Under the pieces are notes generated by a model. That model was not told where the DNA came from. It made no database searches and saw nothing but the letters and a program-made list of their open reading frames with translations. Below are positions 35,164 through 44,000 of a stretch of DNA of 64,000 nucleotides, piece after piece. The translations under genes were made by a program, and so were the position numbers. Source of the DNA: Pantoea nemavictus (GTDB lineage Bacteria > Pseudomonadota > Gammaproteobacteria > Enterobacterales > Enterobacteriaceae); assembly GCF_037479095.1 (NCBI RefSeq), contig NZ_JBBGZW010000002.1, forward strand, positions 744,001-808,000, written 5' to 3'. The stretch's first letter is position 1; each line of letters starts with the position of its first letter.

Positions 35164-36140
35164 TGGGCGGCGATATGGAACGCTATCAACGCCAGATGAT
35201 GCTGCCGGAAGTGGGTGAAGACGGGCAGCGCAAACTGCGCAACGCGCGCGTAGTGGTGGTGGGTGCCGGCGGGTTAAGCGCGACGCTGCTGCCGCAGCTG
35301 GTGGGCGCGGGCGTCGGCCATATTCGGCTCTATGACGACGACGAAGTGGCGCTGCATAACCTGCATCGGCAAACGCTGTTTACTCTGCAGGATATCGGCC
35401 AGCCCAAGGTGCTCAGCGCACAGCAGGCATTACAGCAGCGTAATCCCGAGGTGCAGATCGACGCGCTGCAGCAATCACTGAGCGCCAGCAATGTGCAGCA
35501 GGCGTTGGCGCAGTGCGATCTGGTGATCGACGCGGCGGATAATTTTGCCGTCACCTATCAGCTCTCCGATGCGTGCATGCTAACGGGCATCCCGCTGATC
35601 AGCGCCTCGGTTCTACGCAGACAAGGTTACGTGGGCGGTTTTTGTGGCGGAGCGCCGAGCTATCGCGCGGTATTTCCCCGCTTGCCCTCCTCGGCGGCGA
35701 ACTGCAACACCGCAGGCGTGATGGGTCCGGCGGTCGCTGCATTGGGCGCGATGCAGGCGCAGATGGCGCTCAGCGTGCTGCTTGAGCTGCAGCCATCGCC
35801 GCTTGGCTGTCTGGTGAACTGCGATTTTGTTAACTGGCACTTCCGCCCGTTCCGCTTTGATCAGGCCGAAGAACCGCAACAGGCGGTGCCGTTTATCGAT
35901 CGGCAACTGCTGGCGGCGGATGACTGCATTGTCGAACTGCGTAGCCATGAAGAAGCGCCAGTCAGCGTCGCAGAGAGCGTTGAACGCCTTCTGCCGCAGG
36001 CGATCGCCACATGGCAGCCACCGACGCAGCAACGCATTGTACTGGTGTGCGCCAGCGGCATTCGTGCCGCGCAGGCCGCCGCAGTGTTGGCGCAGCGTGG
36101 CTTTAACCAGCTGGCGATTCTGGCGGCAAATCGCCCATGA
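35163..36140 (+). CDS. thiF: ThiF adenylyltransferase with C-terminal rhodanese-like domain
   Basis: 325 residues, against about 250 for E. coli ThiF. The N-terminal E1-like domain (1-240) has the ATP motif VVGAGGLSATLLPQLVGAGV, Asp/Asn/Arg residues in LYDDDEVALHNLHRQ and the Cys in AANCNTAGVMGP. The CxxC zinc pairs of E. coli ThiF are not visible at the expected places. Residues about 250-325 carry a rhodanese-like end with the loop VCASGIRAAQAAAVLAQRGF; a Cys within C-x-S-G-x-R is the sulfur-accepting site of rhodaneses. It activates ThiS and may load the sulfur itself. A start at ATG 35175 is also possible. Overlaps thiZ by 4 nt. Confidence 0.88.
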   Translation: MGGDMERYQRQMMLPEVGEDGQRKLRNARVVVVGAGGLSATLLPQLVGAGVGHIRLYDDDEVALHNLHRQTLFTLQDIGQPKVLSAQQALQQRNPEVQIDALQQSLSASNVQQALAQCDLVIDAADNFAVTYQLSDACMLTGIPLISASVLRRQGYVGGFCGGAPSYRAVFPRLPSSAANCNTAGVMGPAVAALGAMQAQMALSVLLELQPSPLGCLVNCDFVNWHFRPFRFDQAEEPQQAVPFIDRQLLAADDCIVELRSHEEAPVSVAESVERLLPQAIATWQPPTQQRIVLVCASGIRAAQAAAVLAQRGFNQLAILAANRP

Positions 36141-36853
36141 GCCACGACATTTTTTTCAACGACGTGAGCTTTAGCTGGGGCGATAAACCGCTGTGCCAGC
36201 AGCTGAATCTGCAGCTGCGCGGCGGCAAAACCACGGTGATGCTGGGACGCAGCGGCATCGGCAAAAGCACGCTGCTGCGCTTGATCGCGGGATTACTTCA
36301 GCCGCAACAGGGCGCGGTGCAGGGATTGAGCGGCAATGTGGCGTGGATGGGGCAGCAGGATCTGCTCTATCCGTGGCTGACGGTGCTGGAAAACGTGATG
36401 CTATCGGCACGACTGGGCGGTGAAAAAGCAGATCGTCCGCGCGCGCTGGCGCTGCTGGAGCAGGTAAAGCTCAGCGAGGTGGCACACGCACCGCCGCATC
36501 AACTCTCTGGCGGTATGCGGCAACGCGTGGCGCTGGCGCGCACGCTCTATGCGCAGCGTGAGGTGGTGCTGATGGATGAGCCGTTCGCCACGCTTGATGT
36601 GATGACCAAACTTAGTCTGCAGACGCTGACCGCACGCTTACTGCAAGGCAAAACCGTGTTGCTGGTGACCCACGATCCCCTTGAAGCCTGCCGCATGGCC
36701 GATGACATTTTACTGCTCGATGGCCAACCGCTGGACATCGAAAACTGGCCGGTGCCTGACGGTGTAACACCGCGACCGTTCGATGATCCCGGCGTGTTGC
36801 AGGCGCAGGCGCAACTTTTCTCCCGATTGAATACTCATGAAAACACTGTTTAG
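36137..36853 (+). CDS. thiZ: ABC ATPase of the pyrimidine (HMP/FAMP) importer
   Basis: 238 residues. Walker A GRSGIGKST, signature LSGGMRQR, Walker B VVLMDEPFATLD. The best relatives by pattern are nitrate/taurine-type ATPases, as expected for ThiZ. It energises uptake of a thiamine pyrimidine precursor with the two next genes. Starts within the thiF stop (ATGA) and overlaps thiX by 17 nt, so translation is tightly coupled. Position inside a TPP-controlled thi operon gives the function. Confidence 0.85.
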   Translation: MSHDIFFNDVSFSWGDKPLCQQLNLQLRGGKTTVMLGRSGIGKSTLLRLIAGLLQPQQGAVQGLSGNVAWMGQQDLLYPWLTVLENVMLSARLGGEKADRPRALALLEQVKLSEVAHAPPHQLSGGMRQRVALARTLYAQREVVLMDEPFATLDVMTKLSLQTLTARLLQGKTVLLVTHDPLEACRMADDILLLDGQPLDIENWPVPDGVTPRPFDDPGVLQAQAQLFSRLNTHENTV

Positions 36854-37571
36854 CGCGATCTATTTGTGCGTGGTGCTGCTGTGCGGCTGGCTGCTGGCGC
36901 GTCACAGCGGCGTGCCGACCTTTTTACTGCCCGCTCCGCAGGCGGTGCTTGACGCGCTATGGCTGCATCGCCAACTGCTCTGGCATCACACGTTGTATAC
37001 GCTGGCGGAAATTGTGCTGGCGCTGCTGCTCGGCGTGGGTGCCGGCGTGACGCTGGCGGTGCTGATGGCCGCCAGCCCGCTGTTGCGTCGCGTGCTGTTT
37101 CCGCTGGTGACTGCCAGCCAGGCGATCCCGGTATTTGCCCTCGCGCCGCTGCTGGTGCTGTGGCTCGGTTTTGGCATTGCGTCGAAAGTGGTGGTGGCGG
37201 CGTTGATTCTGTTTTTTCCGCTGTGCTTGTCACTGTTCGATGGGCTGTGCCGCACGCCGAGCGGCTGGCTGGAGCTGGCGCAAACCACCACGCCATCGCG
37301 CTTCCGCATCTTCTGGCGCGTGCGCTGGCCCGCCGCCTTACCGCAGTTTTTTTCCGGCTTACAGATGGCGGCAGTGCTGGCACCGATCGGCGTGGTAATC
37401 GGTGAGTGGGTTGGGGCGAGTGAAGGGCTGGGCTATCTGATGATGCAATCGAACGCTCGCCTTGAAACCGCCACCAGCTTTGCTGCGCTGCTGCTGTTAC
37501 TGATTCTGGCGCTGCTGCTTTCCGGCAGCGTAGCGCTTATTCGTAAGAAAACCCTCTGGCAAACTCTATAA
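36837..37571 (+). CDS. thiX: ABC permease of the pyrimidine (HMP/FAMP) importer
   Basis: 244 residues with about six hydrophobic segments, BPD-type. The EAA-like loop around GWLELAQTTTPSRFRIFWRV is present, and the C-terminus has IGVVIGEWVGASEGLGYLMM, typical of the SsuC/TauC/ThiX group. It forms the channel for the ThiY cargo. Stop 9 nt before the thiY start. Confidence 0.85.
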   Translation: MKTLFSAIYLCVVLLCGWLLARHSGVPTFLLPAPQAVLDALWLHRQLLWHHTLYTLAEIVLALLLGVGAGVTLAVLMAASPLLRRVLFPLVTASQAIPVFALAPLLVLWLGFGIASKVVVAALILFFPLCLSLFDGLCRTPSGWLELAQTTTPSRFRIFWRVRWPAALPQFFSGLQMAAVLAPIGVVIGEWVGASEGLGYLMMQSNARLETATSFAALLLLLILALLLSGSVALIRKKTLWQTL

Positions 37572-37580
37572 GGATGCACC

Positions 37581-38510
37581 TTGAACACCCTACGTATCGC
37601 CATCACCGCTTTGCTGCTGCTGACGACCAGCAGCGCGCACGCTGCAGAGAAAGTTCGTCTGCTGCTCGACTGGTTTATCAACCCGAACCACGCGGCGATT
37701 TTTGCTGCCCAGCACAGCGGCGCCTTTAAAAAAGAGGGGCTGGAGGTGGAGATGATCGCACCAGCCGATTCAGCATCCGTGCCGCTGCTGCTGGCGGCGG
37801 GGAAAGTCGATCTCGCTATCAGCTACCAGCCGCAGCTGTATACGTTGGTGGAGAAACAGGTGCCGGTGATCCGCGTCGGCACCATGGTCAACCAGCCGTT
37901 GAACACGCTGACGACGCTGTCGAGTGATATCCACTCGCTCAAGGACTTTGCCGGGAAAACCCTGGGCTACGCCGTGCCGGGCACCGAGGATGTAGCGATC
38001 CGCAATATGCTGAAATCGCAGGGCGTTGATGCCGATAAAGTGAAGCTGATTAACCTGAATATGGACGGTGAATCGGCGCTATTGACGCACAAGATTGATG
38101 GTGCGATGACCATTTTCCGCAACTATGAGCTGTTGGATCTGCAGGACAAAGGCGCCCATCCGACGGTGTTCAAGCCGGAAGATCATGGTGTGCCAGCGTA
38201 CGACGAGCTGATCATTTTGGCGAACCAGAAAACAGCGGCGCAGGATAAACGTATTCCGGCGTTCCTGCGCGGTCTGGATGCCGGCGTGGCGTGGCTGCGC
38301 GCGCATCCGCAAGAGGCGTGGCAGGCGTTTATCAAGCAATATCCGGAGCTGAACACCAAACTGAATCATCAAGCGTGGCAGGCGACGCTGCCGTACTTCG
38401 CTGCGCACAGCGCAGAGTTTGATCGGGCGCGCTATCAGGCATTTGGCGAATATATGAGAGCGAATGGGGTGATTAAGGATGTGGCGCCGATGAATCGGTA
38501 TTCATTGTAG
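37581..38510 (+). CDS. thiY: Periplasmic pyrimidine-precursor binding protein ThiY (NMT1/THI5-like)
   Basis: 309 residues beginning at a TTG codon with AAGGA 8-9 nt upstream. A signal peptide ends near AHA-AEK (about residue 22). The mature protein opens with KVRLLLDWFINPNHAAIFAA, the NMT1/THI5-like signature of binding proteins for formylaminopyrimidine or hydroxymethylpyrimidine. Further marks are GKVDLAISYQPQLYTLVEKQ and GYAVPGTEDVAIRNMLKSQG. Last gene of the thiO-S-G-F-Z-X-Y operon. It lets the cell salvage the pyrimidine half while making the thiazole half itself. Confidence 0.88.
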   Translation: MNTLRIAITALLLLTTSSAHAAEKVRLLLDWFINPNHAAIFAAQHSGAFKKEGLEVEMIAPADSASVPLLLAAGKVDLAISYQPQLYTLVEKQVPVIRVGTMVNQPLNTLTTLSSDIHSLKDFAGKTLGYAVPGTEDVAIRNMLKSQGVDADKVKLINLNMDGESALLTHKIDGAMTIFRNYELLDLQDKGAHPTVFKPEDHGVPAYDELIILANQKTAAQDKRIPAFLRGLDAGVAWLRAHPQEAWQAFIKQYPELNTKLNHQAWQATLPYFAAHSAEFDRARYQAFGEYMRANGVIKDVAPMNRYSL

Positions 38511-38545
38511 TGCGATAAGGAGTGGCGCGGTAAGGTGCGCTGGGT

Positions 38546-38698
38546 CCCTCACCCCAGCCCTCTCCCGCGCGCGGGAGAGGGGGCCTATGGTGCTCACCAT
38601 AAATATCGCCACTCCACCTAAACATTCCACTCCACCTAAACATTATTCTCTACCTAAACATCCCCTCTCCCGCTTGCGGGAGAGGGCTAGGGTGAGGG
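38546..38698. repeat. Inverted pair of REP elements (REPIN-like)
   Basis: Left REP CCCTCACCCCAGCCCTCTCC with palindrome CCCTCTCCCGCGCGCGGGAG to 38581; right REP the inverse, CCCTCTCCCGC TT GCGGGAGAGGG followed by CTAGGGTGAGGG to 38698. The middle holds an 18-nt triple repeat. The left palindrome lies 48 nt after thiY and may end that transcript. Confidence 0.75.
38610..38663 (+). repeat. Three 18-nt direct repeats
   Basis: CACTCCACCTAAACATTC, CACTCCACCTAAACATTA and TTCTCTACCTAAACATCC in tandem. The first two differ at one base; the third is diverged. They sit inside the REP pair. Confidence 0.8.
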
Positions 38699-38738
38699 CA
38701 TCCGCTCTCCAATTTCCCTTGCACACCGCTGTATTTTT

Positions 38739-38757
38739 GATAATGATATTTATTCTC
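38739..38757. promoter_or_regulatory. Fur box upstream of fepB
   Basis: GATAATGATATTTATTCTC matches 16 of 19 positions of the Fur consensus GATAATGATAATCATTATC. It lies 25 nt upstream of the fepB start, where Fur-iron would block transcription. Confidence 0.8.
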
Positions 38758-38781
38758 AACTATCAAGTCATGGACAACCTG

Positions 38782-39732
38782 ATGCGTTTCCCCGCTCTTT
38801 CTCTGCTGCTCAGCCTATTTGTTATCTGCACTAACGTCCAGGCCAACGCCAGCTGGCCGCGCACCATCGAAACACCGCAAGGCCCATTTACGTTGCAACA
38901 GCCGCCGCAGCGTATTGTTTCGACCAGCGTCACGCTGAGCGGCACCTTGCTGGCCATTAACGCGCCGCTGATCGGCTCTGGCGCCACCAGCCGCAACAGC
39001 AGCGTCGCGGATGCGCAGGGCTTCTTTACTCAGTGGAGTGAAGTGGCGAAAGCGCGTCAGGTAAAACCGCTGTATGTGTCGCAGCCGAACGCCGAAGCGA
39101 TTGCTGCCGAAGCCCCGGATTTGATTGTGATGGCCGCTACCGGCGGGGATTCGGCGCTGCGTCTTTACGATCAGCTACGCACCATCGCACCGGTTTTAGT
39201 GATCGATTACGGCGATAAGAGTTGGCAGGCGCTGGCCTTGCAGCTGGGCGAGATCACCGGTCACGACGCGGATGCGCAACAGGTCATTACGGCGTTCGAT
39301 CAGCGCGTTGCCGCGGTGCGCAAAAAGATTACGCTGCCGCCGCAGCCAACCTCTGCCTTGGTCTATTACGAAGATGGGCGGGGTTTAAACCTGTGGACAC
39401 CGGCGTCGGCGCAGGGCGCGTTGTTAAAGGATTTAGGTTTTACCTTAGCCGCGCCGCCCGCCAGTTTCCAGGGCAGCACCAGCATGGGCAAGCGCAATGA
39501 CATTATCCAGATGAGCGGGGAAAACATGGCCGATGGCATCACCGGCAACACCCTATTGCTGTTTGCCGCCGATGAAAAAACCGTGCCGCAGGTGGCGAAG
39601 AATCCGTTCCTCGCCCATTTGCCAGCGGTGCAGCAGCACGACATTTTTGCCATGGGTAACGACACTTTCCGCCTTGATTACTACAGCGCCAACAATATGC
39701 TCAGCAGCATCGAGCGGCAGTTCTCGCATTAA
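38782..39732 (+). CDS. fepB: FepB-like periplasmic ferric-siderophore binding protein
   Basis: 316 residues from ATG 38782, close to the 318 of E. coli FepB. The signal peptide is about residues 1-24 (FPALSLLLSLFVICTNVQAN). The rest tracks FepB closely: QRIVSTSVTLSGTLLAINAP, VADAQGFFTQWSEVAKARQ, APDLIVMAATGGDSALRLYD, LQLGEITGHDADAQQ, NLWTPASAQGALL and the C-terminal NDTFRLDYYSANNMLSSIER. It binds a ferric catecholate in the periplasm. An upstream ATG at 38770 and the longer open frame from 38587 are unlikely starts, since the latter encodes translated repeats and runs through the Fur box. The inner-membrane FepDGC partners are not in the window. Stop codons of this gene and entS overlap (39729-39732). 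Confidence 0.92.
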   Translation: MRFPALSLLLSLFVICTNVQANASWPRTIETPQGPFTLQQPPQRIVSTSVTLSGTLLAINAPLIGSGATSRNSSVADAQGFFTQWSEVAKARQVKPLYVSQPNAEAIAAEAPDLIVMAATGGDSALRLYDQLRTIAPVLVIDYGDKSWQALALQLGEITGHDADAQQVITAFDQRVAAVRKKITLPPQPTSALVYYEDGRGLNLWTPASAQGALLKDLGFTLAAPPASFQGSTSMGKRNDIIQMSGENMADGITGNTLLLFAADEKTVPQVAKNPFLAHLPAVQQHDIFAMGNDTFRLDYYSANNMLSSIERQFSH

Positions 39733-40991
39733 GCATCGGCGGTGGCCGGCTGCGGTGTCTCCGGCTGATGGTTAAGACGCGCGGTGCGCAGGCCGCGCGC
39801 CGCCAGCGACAGCAGGACCAACAGGCCCGCGGCCAGGCCGCCAAACCACAGCACGCTGCTCAGCGGCGCCAGCGCCCGTGCCAGCGCGCCTAAACCCAGC
39901 GCACCCACCGAATCGCCGGTGACATCCTGTGCCGTTCCCAGACTGTTCACGCGGCCCAGCAGCGCATCCGGCGTATGATGCTGCGTCAGCATAAACTGCA
40001 GCAGCGAGGCGATGGCGTTACTGTAGCCGTAACACACCAGCGCCAGCAGCGCGGGCAGCAAATGGCTGTAGAGACCGAGCGAGGCGATGCAGGCAAACGC
40101 CAGCAGCGCGCAGCCAATCAGCACCAGCCCCGGACGCGTTAACTGTCGCACCCAGCCGCTGGTAAACGCGCCAATCATCGCACCCAGCGGCACCGCCGAG
40201 TACATCAAACCTAATGCCGAGGCATCGGCGTGAAACGCCAGCGCCAGCGCCGGGAACAGGATACGCACCGCACCGACCATGCTCAGCAGCAATCCAACCA
40301 GCACCACCGCGCCGACCACTTTATGCTGGCAGACAAACTGCATGCCGCTCGCCAGCGCGCGCAGCGGATGCTCTGGCTCCTGCTGTTCAGGCTGCATCGT
40401 CGGTAAACGCACCAGCGGAATTAGCGTGGCGAGCGTGCCGATAGCGGCGACGGCAAAGGCCCAGCCGACGCCTGCTGCGACGATGATCATGCCGCCGAGC
40501 GCGGGTGACAGAATCGCGCCGAGGCGTACCGTCAGCATGCTGAGTGCGCCGGCTTCCGCCAGATGTTCGCGACCGACAATTAGCGGGATAACCGCCATCA
40601 GCGCGGTCATGCCGAGGGCGCCAAAGAAGCCATCCCAAAAGGCGAGGAAATAGAGCGCCAGCAGCGAAGGCGCCGGGCTGAAGGCATTCAGACTGAGCAG
40701 CACAAAGCCGATACCGCAGGTGCCGCGTGCGAACAGAATCAGCTTGCGGCGATCGTAGCGATCGGCCAGCACGCCGCCGAGCAGCAGGCCGATAAACATG
40801 CCGATGCCATCGAGCATCACCGCCACGCCCACCTGCAGCGTGGAACCGGTCATCGCCTGAATCTGCACCGGTACGCCCACTGCCAGCATGCCGAGCGCAA
40901 ACACCGATAGCATGCGAGCGCAGAAAATCGCGCGGAACGATGCGTTGTTTTTCAACAAACTAAAATCTAAAAATATCGAGGGCTTAGCCAT
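39729..40991 (-). CDS. entS: EntS-like siderophore exporter (MFS)
   Basis: 420 residues from ATG 40991 (GGAG 5 nt upstream), 12 hydrophobic segments. It follows E. coli EntS almost throughout: SLLKNNASFRAIFCARMLSV, VGVPVQIQAMTGSTLQVGVA, LLGGVLADRYDRRKLILFAR, GTCGIGFVLLSLNA, LAFWDGFFGALGMTALMA, TVRLGAILSPALGGMI and NSLGTAQDVTGDSVGALGLG. EntS sends newly made enterobactin from cytosol to periplasm; here it should export the product of the adjacent NRPS. Downstream of the NRPS on the same strand with a 105-nt gap holding a REP-like element. Convergent with fepB. Confidence 0.92.
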   Translation of the reverse strand: MAKPSIFLDFSLLKNNASFRAIFCARMLSVFALGMLAVGVPVQIQAMTGSTLQVGVAVMLDGIGMFIGLLLGGVLADRYDRRKLILFARGTCGIGFVLLSLNAFSPAPSLLALYFLAFWDGFFGALGMTALMAVIPLIVGREHLAEAGALSMLTVRLGAILSPALGGMIIVAAGVGWAFAVAAIGTLATLIPLVRLPTMQPEQQEPEHPLRALASGMQFVCQHKVVGAVVLVGLLLSMVGAVRILFPALALAFHADASALGLMYSAVPLGAMIGAFTSGWVRQLTRPGLVLIGCALLAFACIASLGLYSHLLPALLALVCYGYSNAIASLLQFMLTQHHTPDALLGRVNSLGTAQDVTGDSVGALGLGALARALAPLSSVLWFGGLAAGLLVLLSLAARGLRTARLNHQPETPQPATADA

Positions 40992-41025
40992 ATATCTCCA
41001 ACAATAAATCCCATTTGCATCACCC

Positions 41026-41082
41026 GTAGCGGCGCAATTCATTGCGCGTCTTTAAAAAGAGCGCGATAAATCGCGCCGCTAC
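41026..41082. repeat. REP-like element (57 nt)
   Basis: GTAGCGGCGCAATTCATTGC on the left and the inverted arm GCGCGATAAATCGCGCCGCT-AC on the right, between the NRPS stop and entS. Confidence 0.7.
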
Positions 41083-41096
41083 GGTGTGTGCCTTGT

Positions 41097-44000
41097 TTAA
41101 CGCCCAGCTAACAGCTGATTTATCAACGGCCCCAACACTTTCAGCGAATCCGCTGAGAGAATATCGGCGTGTTCGCAATCCAGCGGGAACAGGGTGAGCT
41201 CATCCACAAACGGCGCCCAGCTGGCGCGGACATCCATATCCGGCGGCACGGTTTTTTGCGCCATAAACAGCGTGGCGCTGCCGGCATAACGCGGGGTGCG
41301 CGCTTCCGCCAGGCGCGCTACGGCGTCTTTGTAGTTGGCCACGATGGTGCTAAACATCGCCGCTTTCTCCGCCCGCAGCTGTGGATCGCGTTCGTCTTCG
41401 GTCGCGGCCATAAACTCGGCCTGCTCGCGTGCCACTTCGCGCTCCGCCTCATCGGCATCCGGCGTGCGCCAGTCCTGACCTTCTGCCGGATAGGTATCCA
41501 GCAGGCCGAGGAAGGCCACCTCTTCACCTAACGCCTGCAAACGTGCGGCGATACCTTGCGCCAGCGTGCCGCCGAGTGAATAGCCGAGCAGGAAGTAAGG
41601 CCCGCGCGGCTGCTGCTGGCGGATCGTCGCCAGATGCTGGTCGCACATCGCCTCCACGCTGTGACACGCCGCAATTACCCCGCCAGGGCGCGGCGATTGC
41701 AGGCCGACAATTGGGAAGTCGCCGTCCAGATAGTGCAGCAGGGCGCTGTACTGCCAGGCGAAACCGGATGCCGGATGGATACAGAACAGCGTGGGGCCGC
41801 TGCCTGCGCGCAGCGGCAGCCGTTCACCGTTGCCGCCGGTTTCGCTGCTGGCGTCGCCGTCGAGCAGCGCCGCCAGCTTCTCCACGCTGCGTGCCGCGAT
41901 GATCTGCCCAATACTCAGCGGCGGCACATCACGACGACGCAGTTCTGCCGCCAGGCGCATTGCCAGCAGCGAATGGCCGCCGAGCGCGAAGAAATCGTCA
42001 TCGGCGAACACGCTGTCGCAGCCCAGTAGCTGTTGGAACAGATCGGCCAGCAGATGTTCGTTGGCGCTGTCCGGCACTCTACCGCTGCGCGTGCTGAGCT
42101 GCGGCATCGGCAGCGCTTTGCGATCCAGCTTGCCGTTGGCGCTCAGCGGCAGATCGTCGAGCAGCAGATAGCTGACCGGTTGCATATGCGCAGGCAAACG
42201 TTCTGCCAGCTGCTGCTTCACGCGCTCAATGTCCAGCGTGGCGCCCGCATCTGCTACCAGCCAGCCCAGCAGCTGACGGTTATCGACGCCCGGTGTCGAC
42301 TGCTGCGTAAGGCTGCGCGCCGCAACGACGGCCTGCGCCACGCCTGGCAGCGCGACTAACGCCTGTTCGATTTCGCCCGGCTCAATGCGCTGTCCGCGCA
42401 TCTTCAGCTGATCATCGCTGCGCCCCAGATACTCCACCGCACCGTCGGCGCGCCAGCTGGCGATATCGCCGGTGCGATACATGCGTTCCCCTTCGGCAAA
42501 CGGCGCGGCGACAAAGCGCTGCGCGGTGAGATCGGCACGATGCAAATAGCCATCGGCCAGTTGCACGCCGCTGAGATAGAGATCGCCTGGCACGCCAACC
42601 GGCACCGGACGCAGCAGGCTATCCAGAATATGCAGCTGCGTGTTCCACACCGGACGACCAATCGGCACGCCCGGCCCGTTCAGCCCCTCCAGCGCGCTGC
42701 CGCTGGCCGGTTGCCAGGTGACATCGACGGCGGCTTCTGTCGGGCCATACAGATTGTGCAGCGGTGCGGTAATCAGCGCCTGATAGCTGCGCGCCAAATC
42801 GCACGCCAGCGCTTCACCGCTGCAGAATACGCGACGCAGGCTCGGGCAAGCCTGGTCAGTTTGTGCCGCCAGATGGCCGACAAACGCGGCCAGCATCGAG
42901 GGCACAAAGTGCAGGGTGGTGACGTGATAGTCGTCGATCAGCTGCCACAGCGCCTGCGGATCGCGATGCGCCTCCGGCGGTGCCATCAGCAACTGCGCGC
43001 CGGTCATCAGCGGCCAGAAGAACTCCCATACCGACACATCAAAGCTGCACGGCGTTTTCTGCAACACCACATCGTCGGCGCGCAGTGGATAGCTGGCCTG
43101 CATCCAGCGCAGGCGGTTGACGATGGCGTGTTGATTCACCACCACACCTTTCGGTTTGCCGGTGGAACCCGAGGTATAAAGGACGTATGCCGGGCGCTGG
43201 GCATCCGCTGGCGGCAGGCTGTGGCGGGCCTGCGCCTGGCTGGCGGCTAAGGCATCAAACAGCATCAACGTACCAAAGCTGGCAAAGCGGCTCTCCAGCG
43301 CGGATTCGGTGATCACCACCCATGGCCGCGCATCGTCCACCATATAAGCCAGACGCTCATCGGGATAACCGATATCCAGCGGCAGATACGCCGCACCCGC
43401 TTGCAGAATGGCGGTGAGCGCGATACTAAGGCGAACCGAGCGCGGCAGCGCCACGGCAACGATATCGCCCGGCATCACGCCCGCTTCAATCAGACGATCC
43501 GCCAGTAATCTTGCCTGACGCTGCATTTCGCCGTAGCTCAGCTGATGTTCAACGTCCAGCAGCGCCAACGCGTCCGGGGTACGCGCCGCCTGCTGGGCAA
43601 TCGCCTGCTGCAGGGTTTCGGTTTCCAGCTGCACGCCAGTGTTGTTGACCCAGGCAAGCAGCGATTGCTCAGCCAGCGTTTGCAGTCGCCACTGCGCCAG
43701 CGGCAGATCCGGCGTGGAGACCAGCTGCTGCAGCAGCAGTAACAGCCGCTCGGCGAGGCGTTGCGGCTCAGTGACGCAGTCGCGATACTCCATTAACAGC
43801 GTCAGCTGTTCGCCCGGCAGCACCAGCAGCGTCAGCGGATAGTGCGTGTAACCACGGTTGTGAATCGCTTCGCAGCGCACGGCAGCATGGGCATCCAGCA
43901 GCGTTTGGTTGTCCGGATAGTTCTCCACCACCAGCAGGGTATCAAACAGCGTACCCGCGCCGACCAGCTGCTGAATCTCGGCCAGACCGAGACAATCTTG

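Noticed and set aside
38558..38581. CCCTCTCCCGCG palindrome as an intrinsic terminator of the thi operon
   Set aside because: No T-run follows it and the same sequence recurs as a REP arm, so it is listed as a repeat, with termination only a possibility.
38610..38663. CRISPR-like array
   Set aside because: The three 18-nt units are contiguous with no spacers and no cas genes are present.
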